DNA from: Labilithrix sp. | GTDB lineage: Bacteria; Myxococcota_A; Polyangia; Polyangiales; Polyangiaceae | Assembly: GCA_019637155.1 (NCBI GenBank) | Contig: JAHBWE010000003.1 | Location: 62,001-126,000 of the forward strand | Direction of reading: 5' to 3' | DNA length: 64,000 nucleotides | Shown here: one piece after another, positions 6,929-14,791 of the stretch | Layout of the letters: each line of letters starts with the position of its first letter | Position numbering within the stretch: position 1 is the first letter of the stretch | Made by a program: the position numbers and the translations under genes | The notes under the pieces: generated by a model | Seen by the model: only the letters and a program-made list of their open reading frames with translations | Told to the model about the DNA's origin: nothing | The model's database searches: none

Positions 6929-8733
6929 GCGCCCCGGCGACGGACACGAGCGCGATCACGCCGTGGCGGATCACGTACCGTCGCCTGCTCCGGAGCGTCG
7001 GGGCGAGCGCGCCGGCGTTGCGAGCGAGCCTCCTCGGTCTCCTCGTCGCGGCCACGCTCCGGGGTCTCGCGCTCGCGTGTGTGCTCCCGTTCTTCTCCGC
7101 GGTCTCGACGGCGCGCGACCGCGACAGGGCGGTGCTCTGGCTCGCCGTGATGAGCGCGCTCACGCTGGCGGCGATGTTCTTTCGCTGGCGCGCGGAGGGG
7201 TTCGACTACGACGGCGAGGGTGTCCTCGCGACGCACCACCTGCGGACGCGGCTCGGCGAACAGCTCCGGCGCATGCCGCTCGAGAAGCTCCAAGACAAGC
7301 GCTCCGGCGAGCTCAACGCGGCGCTGCTCGGCAACGTCGACGAGCAGATCCTCTACGTCCTGATCATCGCGGGGATGATCCTCGACGCGCTCTGCGTGCC
7401 GCTCTGCGCGGGGCTCGCGACCCTCGCCTTCGACGTACGGCTCGGTCTGCTCCTCCTCGTGTCGTTCCCTGCCATCCTGCCGCTCTATCAGTGGCGCCGT
7501 CCTGCGTTCGACCGCGTCATGCGCGAGGTGGCGAGCGCGCACGAGCGCATCAACGGAGACGTCGTCGAGTACACGCAGGGCCTGCCCGTCCTCCGCGCGG
7601 CGAGGTGCGACGGGGAGAGGGCCGCGACGCTGCAGCGAGGCTTCGCGCACCTGCAGCAGATCCAGACGCAGATGCATCGAAGGAGCACGCGACCGTCGGT
7701 CGTCGTCTCCAGCGTCGTCGAGCTCGGCCTCCTCGCCGTCGTGGCGGCCGGCGTGACCTGGGTCGCGCGCGGCACGCTGGACGTCGCGGTGCTCGCCGCG
7801 GTCATGGTCATCGTGGTCCGCTTCGCGGGGCCGCTCTCCAACTTCGTCAACTACACGGCGATCGTCGCTCTCATCGAGGTCGCGCTCGATCGCGTCGAGG
7901 CGCTGCTCGCGATCCCACCGCTGCCGGTGCGCGAGCCGGCGCAGGTGCCCGAGCGCTTCGACGTGCGCTTCGCGGGCGTCACCTTCCAGTACGCGGGCGC
8001 GGACCTGCCGGTGCTCCACGCGCTCGACGCCGCGCTGCCGGCGCGGAGCGTGACGGCGCTGGTCGGACCGTCGGGCGCGGGGAAGAGCACGCTCACGCGC
8101 CTGCTCCTGCGTCACGCCGACCCGCAGCGCGGAGCGGTCACGATCGGCGGCGTCGACGTTCGCGCGATCCCGACCGAGAAGCTCGACGTGCTGATCTCGG
8201 TGGTGTTCCAGGACGTCTACCTCTTCGACGACACGGTGCGCGCCAACATCCGCATGGCGCGACCCGACGCGAGCGACGCCGACGTCGAAGCCGCCGCGCG
8301 CGCGGCGCAGTGTCTCGAGGTGATCGAGCGGCTCCCCGAGGGCTGGGACACGCGCCTCGGCGACGTCGGCGGTCGGCTCTCGGGCGGAGAGCGACAGCGC
8401 ATCTCGGTCGCGCGCACCCTCCTGAAGAACGCGCCGATCGTGATCCTCGACGAGCCCACCGCTGCGCTCGACACCGAGGGCGAGCGCTCCGTGCAGCGCG
8501 CGATCGACGCGTTGGTGCGCGACAAGACCGTCATCGTCATCGCCCACCGCCTGTCCACGATCGCCGGCGCCGATCGCATCCTCGTGCTGGAGGACGGCCG
8601 CGTCGTACAGGAAGGGCGACACGCGGAGCTCCTCCGCGCCGGAGGCCGCTACGGCGCGATGTGGGCGGCGCAGGAGCGAGTCAAGGAATGGCACGTGGGC
8701 GCCGGGAGGCTTCCCACAGGAGAAACGTCATGA
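6925..8733 (+). CDS. IrtA/YbtP-type siderophore ABC importer, subunit 2
   Basis: This 602-residue protein is the partner half-transporter: membrane domain, then an ATPase with Walker A GPSGAGKST near residue 385, signature LSGGERQR and Walker B VILDEPTAALD. Its ATG overlaps the stop of subunit 1, and its stop overlaps the methyltransferase start, so all three genes form one translationally coupled operon. The unlike D-loops of the two ATPases suggest an asymmetric heterodimer, as known for YbtPQ and IrtAB. A drug or lipid exporter is possible from fold alone, but the partner and the Fur-like operator favour siderophore uptake. Confidence 0.87.
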   Translation: MSAPATDTSAITPWRITYRRLLRSVGASAPALRASLLGLLVAATLRGLALACVLPFFSAVSTARDRDRAVLWLAVMSALTLAAMFFRWRAEGFDYDGEGVLATHHLRTRLGEQLRRMPLEKLQDKRSGELNAALLGNVDEQILYVLIIAGMILDALCVPLCAGLATLAFDVRLGLLLLVSFPAILPLYQWRRPAFDRVMREVASAHERINGDVVEYTQGLPVLRAARCDGERAATLQRGFAHLQQIQTQMHRRSTRPSVVVSSVVELGLLAVVAAGVTWVARGTLDVAVLAAVMVIVVRFAGPLSNFVNYTAIVALIEVALDRVEALLAIPPLPVREPAQVPERFDVRFAGVTFQYAGADLPVLHALDAALPARSVTALVGPSGAGKSTLTRLLLRHADPQRGAVTIGGVDVRAIPTEKLDVLISVVFQDVYLFDDTVRANIRMARPDASDADVEAAARAAQCLEVIERLPEGWDTRLGDVGGRLSGGERQRISVARTLLKNAPIVILDEPTAALDTEGERSVQRAIDALVRDKTVIVIAHRLSTIAGADRILVLEDGRVVQEGRHAELLRAGGRYGAMWAAQERVKEWHVGAGRLPTGETS

Positions 8734-9548
8734 CCACGAAGGAGACCGTCAATCTCACCGGTGTCCCGGAGACCATGCTCTTCACGCTTCACAACCGCGC
8801 CTCGGAGGCGCGACGACCGGACGGGTTCTTGCGGGATCCGGACTGCGTGCGCGTCTACGAGTCGATCACGTACGACTTCGAGCGCAACTTCGGGAAGCCC
8901 GACGGCTCGCACCCGATGCGCTCGCGGATCTTCGACGACGCGGTGCGCCCGTGGATGGCGGCGCACCCGGGCGGGACCGTCGTCGAGCTCGCCGCCGGCC
9001 TCGAGACGCAGTTCCAACGCTGCGACGACGGCCGCGTGCGGTGGCTCTGCGTCGACGTCCCGGAGGCCCTCGCCGTGCGCGAGCGCTTCCTGCCGGCGAC
9101 GGATCGCTGCCGTCACGTCGCGAAGAGCGCGCTCGACCTCTCGTGGCTCGACGAGGTCGACGGCGCGCGAGGCGTCTTCGTGACCGCGCAAGGGCTCCTC
9201 ATGTACTTCGAGGAGGCCGAGGTGAAGCGGCTCTTCGTGGCGATCGTCGAGCGATTCCCCGGCGTCACGCTGATGTTCGACACGATCCCGCGGTGGTTCT
9301 CGAAGAAATCGCGCAAGGGGTTCGGCAAGACCAAGCACTACAAGGTGCCGCCGATGCCCTGGGGCGTGGGCCGCGGGGAGCTCGACGCCCTCTTGCGCAG
9401 CTGGACCGATCGCGTCGCCACGGTGACGACGGAGCCCTACGGCATCGCGCGCGGTCCCGGCCGAGGAGCACTGTGGCTGTGTCGGGTCACGCCGTGGCTC
9501 CGAAACATCGCGCCGGCGATCGCGCGCGTCACAACAAATGCAATTTGA
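8730..9548 (+). CDS. Class I SAM methyltransferase (LCMT/TcmP-like)
   Basis: This 272-residue protein resembles the leucine carboxyl methyltransferase/TcmP O-methyltransferase group. It starts with VPETMLFTLHNRASEA, then has a SAM-binding motif I variant VVELAAGLETQF near residue 85 and an acidic motif II (WLCVDVPEA). QGLLMYF and MFDTIPRW follow in the expected order. Such enzymes methylate carboxyl or hydroxyl groups of small molecules. Coupling to a siderophore importer (4-nt overlap) suggests it modifies the imported metallophore, perhaps to release the metal or recycle the ligand; that is inference. Its last codons and stop lie inside operator E. No siderophore synthesis genes (NRPS, NIS) are in the window. 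Confidence 0.78.
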   Translation: MTTKETVNLTGVPETMLFTLHNRASEARRPDGFLRDPDCVRVYESITYDFERNFGKPDGSHPMRSRIFDDAVRPWMAAHPGGTVVELAAGLETQFQRCDDGRVRWLCVDVPEALAVRERFLPATDRCRHVAKSALDLSWLDEVDGARGVFVTAQGLLMYFEEAEVKRLFVAIVERFPGVTLMFDTIPRWFSKKSRKGFGKTKHYKVPPMPWGVGRGELDALLRSWTDRVATVTTEPYGIARGPGRGALWLCRVTPWLRNIAPAIARVTTNAI

Positions 9549-9552
9549 TTGC
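9540..9552. promoter_or_regulatory. Zur-like operator E
   Basis: The bases read GCAAT-TTG-ATTGC, within longer arms AAATGCA and TGCATTT separated by 7 bp. It is the most symmetric site of the set. It overlaps the stop codon of the methyltransferase gene and lies 33 bp before the ABC-2 ATPase gene. Confidence 0.78.
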
Positions 9553-9585
9553 ATTTACCAGACCACGTGCTAGGGATGCCGGCCC

Positions 9586-10293
9586 ATGCAGGTGATCGTC
9601 GCGCGCGGGCTCTCGAAGAGATACGGCGCCGTGCACGCGCTCGAGGACGTCTCGCTCGACGTCGCCGGCGGTCGCATCCTGGCGTTGCTCGGCGCGAACG
9701 GGGCCGGGAAGACCACGACGGTCCATCTCCTGCTCGGGCTCCTGACGCCGACCGCCGGCGTGGCCGAGATCGCCGGCCACGACGTCGCCGCCGATCCCGT
9801 CCGCGCGCGTCGCGCCTCCGCCTACGTGCCGGACCGCCTCGCGCTCTATCCGCACCTGACCGGCCTCGAGAACCTGACCTACTTCCATCGCGCCGGGACG
9901 GAGACGGAGCGCAGCGCCTCCGAGCTCGCCGCTGCGCTCCGTCGCGTGGGGCTCGACGGCGACGCCCAGCAACGCCGCGCCGCGACGTACTCGAAGGGCA
10001 TGTGCCAGAAGGTCGGCCTCGCGATCGCGCTCGCCAAGGGCGCGCGGGCGCTCCTGCTCGACGAGCCGCTCTCGGGGCTCGATCCGAAGGCGGCGAACGA
10101 GTTCTGCGCGCTCCTCCGCGAGCTCGCCGACGGCGGCGCCGCGATCCTGATGGCCACGCACGACCTGTTCCGCGCGCACGAGCTCGCGGACGAGATCGGG
10201 ATCATGAAGGACGGGCGGCTCATCGAGCGCCTCCCGAGCCGGGACGTCGGCGCGGGCGAGCTCGAGAAGCTCTACCTGGAGCGGATGCGATGA
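9586..10293 (+). CDS. ABC-2 type ATPase (NosF-like)
   Basis: This 235-residue stand-alone ABC ATPase has Walker A GANGAGKTT near residue 37, the signature YSKGMCQKVGLA (S-K-G-M, as in NosF and similar ABC-2 ATPases), Walker B ALLLDEPLSGLD and the H-loop MATHD. It energises the two membrane proteins encoded next. ABC-2 systems move substrates outward or remodel envelope proteins; in NosDFY they serve metal-centre assembly. Operator E directly upstream places the transporter in the metal regulon. The stop is 10 bp before the first permease gene, so the three genes form one operon. Confidence 0.88.
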   Translation: MQVIVARGLSKRYGAVHALEDVSLDVAGGRILALLGANGAGKTTTVHLLLGLLTPTAGVAEIAGHDVAADPVRARRASAYVPDRLALYPHLTGLENLTYFHRAGTETERSASELAAALRRVGLDGDAQQRRAATYSKGMCQKVGLAIALAKGARALLLDEPLSGLDPKAANEFCALLRELADGGAAILMATHDLFRAHELADEIGIMKDGRLIERLPSRDVGAGELEKLYLERMR

Positions 10294-10303
10294 GGCCGGC
10301 GCG

Positions 10304-11701
10304 ATGAGCCCCTCTACGGTCGCGCGTCACGAGTGGCGGAGCGTCGTCCGCGATCGGACGTTCATGGCGACGGTCGGGTGCTTGCTCGTCCTCCTCGCCG
10401 CCGCGTTCGTGTCGGGGCGGACGATGCAGCGCGAGCACGAGCGGACGCGCAGCGCGGCGCAAGAGGAGTCGCAGCGGCAATGGCTGACGCAGGGCGCGAA
10501 GAACCCCCACTCCGCGGCGCACTTCGGGGTCTACGCCTTCCGGCCGCTCTCGAGCCTCGCGCTGTTCGAGCCGGGGATGCACCCGTTCGAAGGGACGTCG
10601 GTCTACCTCGAGGCGCACAAGGCCAACGACCTGCGGGACGCGCCGAGCGAAGACGCGTCGAGCCTGTCGCGGCTCGGCAGGCCGTCGGCGGCGTCGCTCC
10701 TGCGGACGCTCCTCCCGCTCGTCGTCTTCCTCCTCACCGCCTCCGCGTTCGCGGGCGAGCGGGAGCGCGGGACGCTGAAGCTCCTCGTCGCGCAGGGCGC
10801 GTCGCTCCGCACGCTCTTCGCCGGCAAGGCGCTCGCGCTCGGTGTCGTCGTCGTCGCGTTCCTGCTCCTCGTCGCCGCCGTGACGGCGCTCGAGGGAGGC
10901 GGCGCGCCCCTCGGCGCGCGCGCGGCGTGGCTGTTCGTCGGATACGCGCTTTACGGCTTCATCGCGCTTTTCATCGGGCTCTCCGTATCGCTCGCGGCGC
11001 GCACCGCGCGCGGCGCGTTCGTCGCGCTCTTCCTCGTGTGGGCGATCGAGGTCCTCCTCGCTCCTCGTCTCGCCACGTCGGTCGCCGTCGCGGCGGCGCC
11101 GATGCCTCCGGCGGCCGCCGTGCGCGCCGAGCTCTCGCGAGAGCTCGATCGGGAGGGCGACGCGCGGCGGCTCGACGAGCTGCGCGCGCGGACGCTCGCG
11201 AAGTACGGCGTGACGAGCGAGCGCGAGCTCCCGGTCGACTTCGCCGGCTTGGCGCTCCAGGCGGGCGAGGAGCACGCCTATCCGATCTTCGATCGTCATC
11301 GAGACCGGCTCCGCGCGCGGGCGGCGGCGGAGGACGCGTGGCTCGACGGCCTGAGCGCGATCGCGCCGGCGCTCGCGCTCGAGCGGTGGTCGACGGCCCT
11401 CGCTGGGACCGACCGCGCGCACGTGGAGCACTTCGCGGACGCGGCGGAGGGGCATCGACGCGAGCTCGTCGAGCGAATGAACCTCTACGTCGCCGAGCAC
11501 GGCGCGGGAGCGGGCTTCGGGCTCGTCGCGAACGAGGAGGTCTGGGCGACGGTCCCGGCGTTCGGCTACACGCCGCCCGACGTCTCGTTCGCGACGAAGA
11601 GGAGCTGGTCCGCGCTCGGCGTGCTCGCCGGATGGACGGCGCTCGCGCTCGTCGTCGCCATGTTCGCGCTCTCGAGGAGCCGCGCGGCGGTGACGTCGTG
11701 A
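10304..11701 (+). CDS. ABC-2 permease, DUF3526-like, copy 1
   Basis: This 465-residue membrane protein has a first transmembrane helix near residues 22-38, a large extracytoplasmic loop, a cluster of helices at about 130-250, a second long soluble loop (about 265-430) and a final helix. The motif FAGERERGTLKLLVAQG after the second helix is typical of ABC-2 permeases, and the long loops fit the DUF3526 group. It should pair with the second permease and the ATPase. DUF3526 permeases often occur beside TonB-dependent receptor genes, as here. The transported substrate is unknown. Its stop overlaps the next start (GTGA). Confidence 0.8.
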   Translation: MSPSTVARHEWRSVVRDRTFMATVGCLLVLLAAAFVSGRTMQREHERTRSAAQEESQRQWLTQGAKNPHSAAHFGVYAFRPLSSLALFEPGMHPFEGTSVYLEAHKANDLRDAPSEDASSLSRLGRPSAASLLRTLLPLVVFLLTASAFAGERERGTLKLLVAQGASLRTLFAGKALALGVVVVAFLLLVAAVTALEGGGAPLGARAAWLFVGYALYGFIALFIGLSVSLAARTARGAFVALFLVWAIEVLLAPRLATSVAVAAAPMPPAAAVRAELSRELDREGDARRLDELRARTLAKYGVTSERELPVDFAGLALQAGEEHAYPIFDRHRDRLRARAAAEDAWLDGLSAIAPALALERWSTALAGTDRAHVEHFADAAEGHRRELVERMNLYVAEHGAGAGFGLVANEEVWATVPAFGYTPPDVSFATKRSWSALGVLAGWTALALVVAMFALSRSRAAVTS

Positions 11702-13101
11702 AGGCGCTCCTCCGCGAGTGGCTCCTCGTCCGGCGCGATCGCGCCGCGATCGCCGCCTACGCCGTCTTCGCCGTCGCCTGCGCGGTCGCCCTCGCGACGA
11801 GCGTCGCGAGCCACCGTCGCGACGGGGAGCTCCAGGCCGACCTCGCGCGCGAGGAGGCCGCGCGCATCGCGTCGTTGCGAGCCGAGATGACGTCGAGGAC
11901 GGGAGGAGCCGGCGAGGCGTGGGCCGATCCGGCGAGCCCGGGCGCCGTCGGTCGGGGGCGGGCCGGGACCTACGCGATGTTGCCCGAGCGGCCGCTCGGT
12001 GTCCTTCGCGGCGTCGACGTGGCCCCGCGCGCGGTCCTCGTCACGACGCGCGCCGGCGCGCTCGACGCGGGGGAGCGCGACGTCGTGAACGCGCGGATCG
12101 AGAGCGTCGGTCGCTTCGATCTCGCGCTCCTCTTCGTCGTGCTCTTCCCGCTGACGATCGTGCTCCTCTGCTTCGACGTCGTCGCGCGCGAGCGCGAGAC
12201 GGGCACGCTCCGCCTCCTGCTCGTCGAGGGCGGGCGCGTGGGACGCCTCTTCGTGCTCCGCTGCGTGTGCCGCGCGGGGCCGGTCGTCCTCCTCGCGCTC
12301 GTGACGCTGGCGGCCTCCGTCGCGATCACGAGCGGCGTGGACGCGCGAGCGCTCGCGGTCGCCGCGACCGCGCTCGTCCTCTACGCGGTGTTCTGGATCG
12401 CCGTGACGCTCGCGCTGTCGTCCTGGTTCGCGACGTCGACGGCGAACGGCCTCGCGACGATCGGGACGTGGATCGCGTTCGTCGTCTTCGCGCCGACGGC
12501 GCTCGCGGCGACGGTGGATCGGTACGCCCCGACGCCGTCGCGCATCGAGCGCACGTCCGCGGTGCGCGAGGCGACGCGGCTCGCGTCCCAGCAAGGGAGC
12601 TCGCTCCTCGCGCGCTACTACGAGGACCACCCCGAGCTCGCGCCGGACGGCGGCCCGCGGAAGGACGACTTCTTCGCGCGTCAGGTCGCGGTCGCGAAGC
12701 AGGTGGCGGCGGCGCGCGCCCCCGTCGAGGCGCGCTACTTCCAGGCGCTCTCCCGCCAGCGCGCCCTCGTCCGGACGTTCTCGCTCGCGTCGCCGGTGGT
12801 GCTCGCCGACCGCGTGCTCGCCGACCTCTCCGGCGCGAGTCGCGAGCGAACGGACAGCTTCCGCGAGCAAGTCGACGCGTTCCAGGCGGAGCTCGCGGGC
12901 TTCTTCGACGACAAGACGCTTCGCGGCCAGCGCCTGAGCCTCACCTCTCTCGACGAGCGACCGCGCTTTCACTTCCGTGAGCCGAAGGACGACGCGACGA
13001 CCTCGCTCCTCGCGCTCGCGGCATGGACGGCCGCCGCGATGCTCCTCGCCACCCGTCGCGCGCCGCACGCCTCGAGCCTCGAACGCACGACCACGTGCTA
13101 A
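11698..13101 (+). CDS. ABC-2 permease, DUF3526-like, copy 2
   Basis: This 467-residue membrane protein has the same layout as the gene before it, including VARERETGTLRLLLVEG, the counterpart of the copy-1 motif. The two are paralogues that probably form a heterodimeric channel. The GTG at 11698 overlaps the upstream stop codon. The extracytoplasmic loop at about residues 290-440 is charged and helical. With the ATPase and the downstream TonB receptor operon it may form a trans-envelope metal or metallophore system. It could equally be an export system for a maturation factor. Confidence 0.8.
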   Translation: MKALLREWLLVRRDRAAIAAYAVFAVACAVALATSVASHRRDGELQADLAREEAARIASLRAEMTSRTGGAGEAWADPASPGAVGRGRAGTYAMLPERPLGVLRGVDVAPRAVLVTTRAGALDAGERDVVNARIESVGRFDLALLFVVLFPLTIVLLCFDVVARERETGTLRLLLVEGGRVGRLFVLRCVCRAGPVVLLALVTLAASVAITSGVDARALAVAATALVLYAVFWIAVTLALSSWFATSTANGLATIGTWIAFVVFAPTALAATVDRYAPTPSRIERTSAVREATRLASQQGSSLLARYYEDHPELAPDGGPRKDDFFARQVAVAKQVAAARAPVEARYFQALSRQRALVRTFSLASPVVLADRVLADLSGASRERTDSFREQVDAFQAELAGFFDDKTLRGQRLSLTSLDERPRFHFREPKDDATTSLLALAAWTAAAMLLATRRAPHASSLERTTTC

Positions 13102-13361
13102 GCTCCGACGAGGAGGCATGGAGATCGTCGAGGCCCACCGCCACCCTCGAGCACCTCGTGCTCATGTATCTCTACTCGAACCAGCCGCGGCACCTGGGAG
13201 ACATGGCGCGCATCGTCGTCGAGACGAGCGTCGATCTACCGAGCGTCGAGCGTTACCTCGCCGACGTACACCCCGAGATGCTCGGCGTCCTCAAGGAGCG
13301 CGTGGAGAGCGCGCGACATCCTCCGCCGGCGCCGCGACGTCCCCCGCGCCGTGCTCGATGA
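13095..13361 (+). CDS. Small unrecognised protein, possibly frameshifted
   Basis: The frame ending at 13361 reads convincingly protein-like (LEHLVLMYLYSNQPRHLGDM, then VERYLADVHPEMLGVL). Its only early start in frame is a GTG at 13095 inside the end of the permease gene, with no ribosome-binding site. In another frame, an ATG at 13118 has a strong site (AGGAGG at 13111-13116) and begins MEIVEAH. One lost base near 13135 would join this good start to the good body. I therefore suspect either a frameshift or a sequencing error. The product would be about 80 residues and helical. I do not recognise the family. Confidence 0.45.
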   Translation: MLSSDEEAWRSSRPTATLEHLVLMYLYSNQPRHLGDMARIVVETSVDLPSVERYLADVHPEMLGVLKERVESARHPPPAPRRPPRRAR

Positions 13362-13389
13362 GCGGTCGATGCGTCTCCTGACGGAGCGC

Positions 13390-14496
13390 TCAGCGCGCGT
13401 CGCAGTGGCCCTTCGAGCCGCACATGGATCGGCTCGAGCTCGCGTACGACGCGCAGCTCTGCGCGCGCCAGAAGCCGCCCTGACAGGTGAGCTCGTCGCC
13501 GACCAACGGCTTCGCGCAGCTCACCGCGTCGACGTCCGTCGGGTTCGAGCACGGCGCGTCGAGGGTAGGGAGCGTCGAGCTCGCGTCGCAGAAGCCCTTG
13601 CGCGAGCAGAAGGAGCGACTCGAGCTCGAGTGCTGGCTGCACGTCTGCGCCTCCCACCGGCCGGCCCGGCAGATCATGCCCCCGTGATGGCACGCCGTCG
13701 CGCCGTCGGGCGCGGCCGCGGCCAGCGCGAGAGCTGCGAGCGCGACGGGCGAGCAATCGTCGCCCTCGCGCATCCCCGCCGGGAGCGGCGCGTAGACCTG
13801 CTGCGCAGGCTCGAGCGTGATGATCGCGCAGCCCTCGAAGTCGCGCGGACCATGGACGGCCTCGGAGTGGTACTGCTTCAAGCCGAGCACCGCGTCGCCG
13901 CCGTGCTCCTCGAGCGTGACGCACCACTCCGAAGCGGGCGTGTGCGTCGTCTTCGATCCGGAGCGCGGGGTCGTGAGGTACCCGTCCTTCAGCGTCCCGT
14001 CGGCGTAGTCCTTCATGAAGGCGAAGATGCTCTTCTTCTCGCGCGTGACGGAGACGCGCGCGTCGTCGCCCGGGAACGCGGAGAGGTGCGCACCGTCGAG
14101 GTGGATGAGATCGACGAGCGCGTCGTTGCCCTCTGCGCGCACCGCGCGCCACGCGTCCACGCGCCCGACGCGCCAGCAGCCGTCTCCACCGAGCAGGCAC
14201 TTCTCGGAGCCGACCTTCGACGCACCGCCGACGGTGCAGCGCGAAGCCTTGAGCTTCCCCGGCGCGCCGTCCGGCCCCACCTCGTGCACGAGACACAGCT
14301 TCTCCGACGACGCGTCCTTCTGCACGACGACGCGGACCTCCTCGGGGAGCGCCGCGCGCGCGACCGCTTCGTTCGCCTCTTGCACCGCGACGTCGGACGA
14401 CGCCCCGTCCTCCTCGTCGATGGGCGCCGAGCAGGCTACGGACGTAGCAGCGGTGAGCGCGACGAGGAACGACGTGACGATGGTGCAAGTGCGCAT
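13390..14496 (-). CDS. Lipoprotein with two Cys-rich repeats
   Basis: This 368-residue product has a lipoprotein signal ending SVAC (Cys22), followed by an acidic linker. The N-terminal part (about 50-250) is an unrecognised domain with several Cys. The C-terminal third holds two copies of a 34-residue Cys module at about 272-305 and 334-367. Each has a C-x2-G-x-W core, an S-S-S-R-S run and a C-x3-G-x-C-D-A ending. Such modules are common in myxobacterial surface proteins and may be disulphide-bonded binding units. The gene is divergent from the TonB receptor; operator F lies about 205 bp upstream, so co-regulation is possible but unproven. Confidence 0.7.
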   Translation of the reverse strand: MRTCTIVTSFLVALTAATSVACSAPIDEEDGASSDVAVQEANEAVARAALPEEVRVVVQKDASSEKLCLVHEVGPDGAPGKLKASRCTVGGASKVGSEKCLLGGDGCWRVGRVDAWRAVRAEGNDALVDLIHLDGAHLSAFPGDDARVSVTREKKSIFAFMKDYADGTLKDGYLTTPRSGSKTTHTPASEWCVTLEEHGGDAVLGLKQYHSEAVHGPRDFEGCAIITLEPAQQVYAPLPAGMREGDDCSPVALAALALAAAAPDGATACHHGGMICRAGRWEAQTCSQHSSSSRSFCSRKGFCDASSTLPTLDAPCSNPTDVDAVSCAKPLVGDELTCQGGFWRAQSCASYASSSRSMCGSKGHCDAR

Positions 14497-14700
14497 GAAG
14501 CTCTCTCCCGTGAACGTTGTGCCTGGACGTCATGCGAGACGCGCGCCACGCAGCAGACCCGCACAAACGCGTAAATCCCGCTCCTTCCACCGACTCGTGG
14601 ACGATCCGTGGTGCGCGAGCCGCCTTCGCTCGAGCGCTCCCTCCGCGTAGTCGAACGGCTCGACACGGCGAGAACGAATATTTGCAATCAAATAATTATT

Positions 14701-14713
14701 GCAATTTTATTGC
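14701..14713. promoter_or_regulatory. Zur-like operator F (composite)
   Basis: The bases read GCAAT-TTT-ATTGC. Two more half-sites lie just before it: GCAAT at 14684-14688 and ATTGC at 14698-14702, sharing bases with this site. This may allow two dimers to bind. It lies 78 bp before the chosen start of the TonB receptor gene. The rest of the 14497-14791 gap shows no other feature. Confidence 0.75.
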
Positions 14714-14791
14714 ATCATATGTAGTCCCCTCGTGTCTTGGCTTCCTTGTCGCTCCCCCCATCGCTCGATCGCCGAACAGGCGGAGTCACTC

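Noticed and set aside
9586..13101. Complete NosDFY-type nitrous-oxide reductase maturation system
   Set aside because: The ATPase resembles NosF, but no nosZ, nosD or nosL is present and the permeases are DUF3526-like.
14699..14791. ATG at 14699 as the start of the TonB receptor
   Set aside because: It lies in the palindromic operator and would add residues ahead of the signal peptide; GTG 14792 has a well-placed GGAG.
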